A stretch of DNA of 7,632 nucleotides, taken from Gemmatimonadota bacterium (GTDB lineage Bacteria; Gemmatimonadota; Gemmatimonadetes; JACCXV01; JAHWKZ01). Positions within the stretch are counted from its first letter, which is position 1. Every line of letters begins with the position of its first letter. Below the pieces are notes generated by a model that worked only from the letters and a program-made list of their open reading frames with translations, ran no database searches and was not told the DNA's origin. The stretch is taken from NCBI GenBank assembly GCA_030641505.1, contig DAOWHI010000194.1, positions 1-7,632 on the forward strand, given 5' to 3'. Shown here piece by piece: positions 6,038-7,632 of this stretch. The translations under genes were made by a program, and so were the position numbers.

Positions 6038-7632
6038 AGTCCGCAGAATCATCAAATGGGCCGCGTACGGGGTGCTCGTGATCGTGCTGCTGGTAGCAGT
6101 CACGATTGTGGGTGGCCTGCTGTGGCTCCGCTCGTCCTGGGGCGGCGACTTTGTCCGTGGTCAGATCGAGTCTCAGGTCGAGGGCTTGGTGAACGGTGAG
6201 GTCCACGTCGGCCGCGTCAGCGGCGACATGATCAGCGGGATCGTGCTCGAGGATTTCGCCATGATCGGCCACGATGGGATCGCGCTAGTGGACGCGGACA
6301 AGATCATCGTCAGCTACGCGCTAGCGCCGTTCTTTGAGCGCCGCATCACACTCTCGAAGGTACGGCTGGAAAACCCCGACATTCACATCGTTCGTTATCC
6401 GGACGGCCGCTGGAACTTCAAGACCCTGTTCAAGCCTCGCCCCCCGCGGTCGCCGTACGCCCCACCCGGTTGGGGCACGTACATCGACATTCATCGTCTC
6501 GAGTTCGTCAATGGCAACGTGCAGTTCAGTCTCGACGAGACCGACTGGCCGCTGCTCGACTGGTCCCAGAATGAGCTCCACGGCCTGAACGGCCGATTGG
6601 ATCTCAAGATCGTTACCGAGTCGCGGGGCGGTCCGGAGCGACGGTTCGTGTTCCACGACCTCGCTTTTCGCACAACGGCTCCCGAGCTCGACGTGCAGCG
6701 CCTCGATGGGGAGGTAGTGTGGACCGAGAGCGGCGTCGTTGTCGACGAGGTCGACTTTGAAACCGCTGGCTCGACGATCGCCACGAACGGACACATCGCG
6801 TTTGGGGAGCAGGACTCGCTTGCGCTCGAGATCGATGCTCCGCTCGTCGGTCTCGATGAGTGGCGACGTTTCTTTCCCGCGATTCGGCTGAGCGGCAACG
6901 CTGAGTTCAAAGGTCGGATCGAAGGCCCGATTGCCAATTCGACCGTGGTGATCGATGCCAGCACGATTGATACCGGCGGCTCGGTCGTGACGGTAACCGG
7001 TGCTTTGGTCGATTTGGCCAACCTCCGATTGGATCTCGATTTGGGGCTCGATCGACTCGTGCCGGAAGACATCCGGTTGTTTTGGGCCGGCTACCCGTTC
7101 GAGCAACCGCTGAGTGGAAGTGTGAGGTTGACCGGCCCAACTCGCCGCATGGACGTGGACGCGGATCTTCGAACTCCCGCCGGTGGGCTTACAGTCGATG
7201 GGATGGTCGGAGCCGGCCGACCGCTCCGTTACAATGTTTCTGCGACCACCAGTGAGCTTGACATCGGCGAGCTGATCGGTCGGCCCGATGTGGAAGTGAC
7301 GCTTTCGGGCGGCTACGTGATCGAAGGCCAGGGCACGCGTGAAGACGAGCTCGCCGCCAATGTGACGACGGCGCTGGCGAGCTCCAGCGTGTACCAGTGG
7401 AACTTGGAATCAGCCCAAACGAGTGGCCGGTTCGTCGGCTGGGTCTACGAGGCGGATAGCCTGGCCGCTCAGATGGTGAACACTGAGATCCGTGGCCGCG
7501 GGGTGTTCGGGTTATCGCGCGGCGGGATCATGGAGGCCGACATTCGAGTTGACACCCGGCATTTCGGAGACGTGTGGCCCAATTGGGCCCCCCTCGGTGG
7601 GCACGCGTCAGCGACCGCCCGGATCCGCGGCA
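6027..7632 (+). CDS. tamB: TamB/AsmA-like envelope-spanning protein, N-terminal part (runs off the right edge)
   Basis: The frame opens at ATG 6027, eleven bases inside the preceding gene, and stays open to base 7632, giving about 535 residues. It has a basic start (MPIKVRRIIK), one membrane helix at about residues 11-34, then a periplasmic AsmA-like region: an EVHVGRVSG...LEDFAM segment near 58-78 and the tell-tale VRLENPDIHIVRYPDGRWNF at 112-131. A proline-rich linker (KPRPPRSPYAPPGWG) follows, then long beta-rich sequence with alternating hydrophobic residues, as in the lipid-carrying groove of TamB, YhdP and AsmA proteins. Family members sit in the inner membrane and span the periplasm; TamB partners TamA and is implicated in phospholipid transport and outer-membrane protein assembly. 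Placement directly after an Omp85 gene supports TamB, but the diagnostic C-terminal DUF490 domain lies outside the window, so another AsmA-like protein is possible. No good Shine-Dalgarno sequence is seen, so coupling to the upstream gene is likely. Confidence 0.88.
   Translation, partial: MPIKVRRIIKWAAYGVLVIVLLVAVTIVGGLLWLRSSWGGDFVRGQIESQVEGLVNGEVHVGRVSGDMISGIVLEDFAMIGHDGIALVDADKIIVSYALAPFFERRITLSKVRLENPDIHIVRYPDGRWNFKTLFKPRPPRSPYAPPGWGTYIDIHRLEFVNGNVQFSLDETDWPLLDWSQNELHGLNGRLDLKIVTESRGGPERRFVFHDLAFRTTAPELDVQRLDGEVVWTESGVVVDEVDFETAGSTIATNGHIAFGEQDSLALEIDAPLVGLDEWRRFFPAIRLSGNAEFKGRIEGPIANSTVVIDASTIDTGGSVVTVTGALVDLANLRLDLDLGLDRLVPEDIRLFWAGYPFEQPLSGSVRLTGPTRRMDVDADLRTPAGGLTVDGMVGAGRPLRYNVSATTSELDIGELIGRPDVEVTLSGGYVIEGQGTREDELAANVTTALASSSVYQWNLESAQTSGRFVGWVYEADSLAAQMVNTEIRGRGVFGLSRGGIMEADIRVDTRHFGDVWPNWAPLGGHASATARIRG

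Noticed and set aside
6321..7106. A 261-codon open frame on the minus strand inside the TamB-like gene
   Set aside because: It is antisense to a well-supported TamB/AsmA-like frame. Its translation is rich in Arg, Glu and His without domain features, as expected for a shadow in GC-rich codons.
1..7632. CRISPR arrays, tRNA or rRNA genes, insertion sequences, attachment sites
   Set aside because: I saw no regularly spaced direct repeats, no tRNA- or rRNA-like segments, no terminal inverted repeats and no transposase or integrase frames. Almost all bases are accounted for by coding sequence.

Overview
The window reads as chromosomal DNA from a diderm (Gram-negative-type) bacterium with GC content of roughly 60 percent, judged by eye. 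An outer-membrane beta-barrel of the Omp85 class and a TamB/AsmA-type envelope protein require an outer membrane. Nothing fixes the phylum. The style (short intergenic gaps, GTG/TTG starts, TamA and TamB side by side) would fit an environmental lineage such as Gemmatimonadota, but that is a guess.

Layout: a membrane-anchored protein of unknown function is read leftward from 679 and runs off the left edge. A 162-bp divergent intergenic region (680-841) carries one credible leftward promoter, one weak rightward promoter and a 10-bp perfect palindrome between them. From 842 to the right edge there are six rightward genes with almost no spacing: a small zinc-ribbon protein; a von Willebrand factor A (VWA) protein with five C-terminal beta-rich repeats; a three-helix small membrane protein resembling the transglycosylase-associated (GlsB/YeaQ) family; a YihY/BrkB-family inner-membrane protein; a three-POTRA Omp85 barrel (TamA/BamA-like); and the N-terminal part of a TamB/AsmA-like protein that continues past the right edge. 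Four of the five junctions overlap, at least two of them as 4-base start/stop overlaps (ATGA, TTGA); the only gap is 36 bp in front of the YihY gene. No terminator-like hairpin was seen inside the run, so it looks like one operon.

How the genes could work together: TamA in the outer membrane and TamB spanning the periplasm are known partners in outer-membrane protein assembly and, for the TamB/AsmA superfamily, phospholipid transport between the membranes. In this operon they sit with a polytopic YihY protein (inner membrane, function unsettled), a small polytopic protein and an exported VWA protein with beta modules. A cross-envelope assembly or lipid-transfer module with a periplasmic VWA accessory is a reasonable hypothesis, but it rests on gene order and family membership only.
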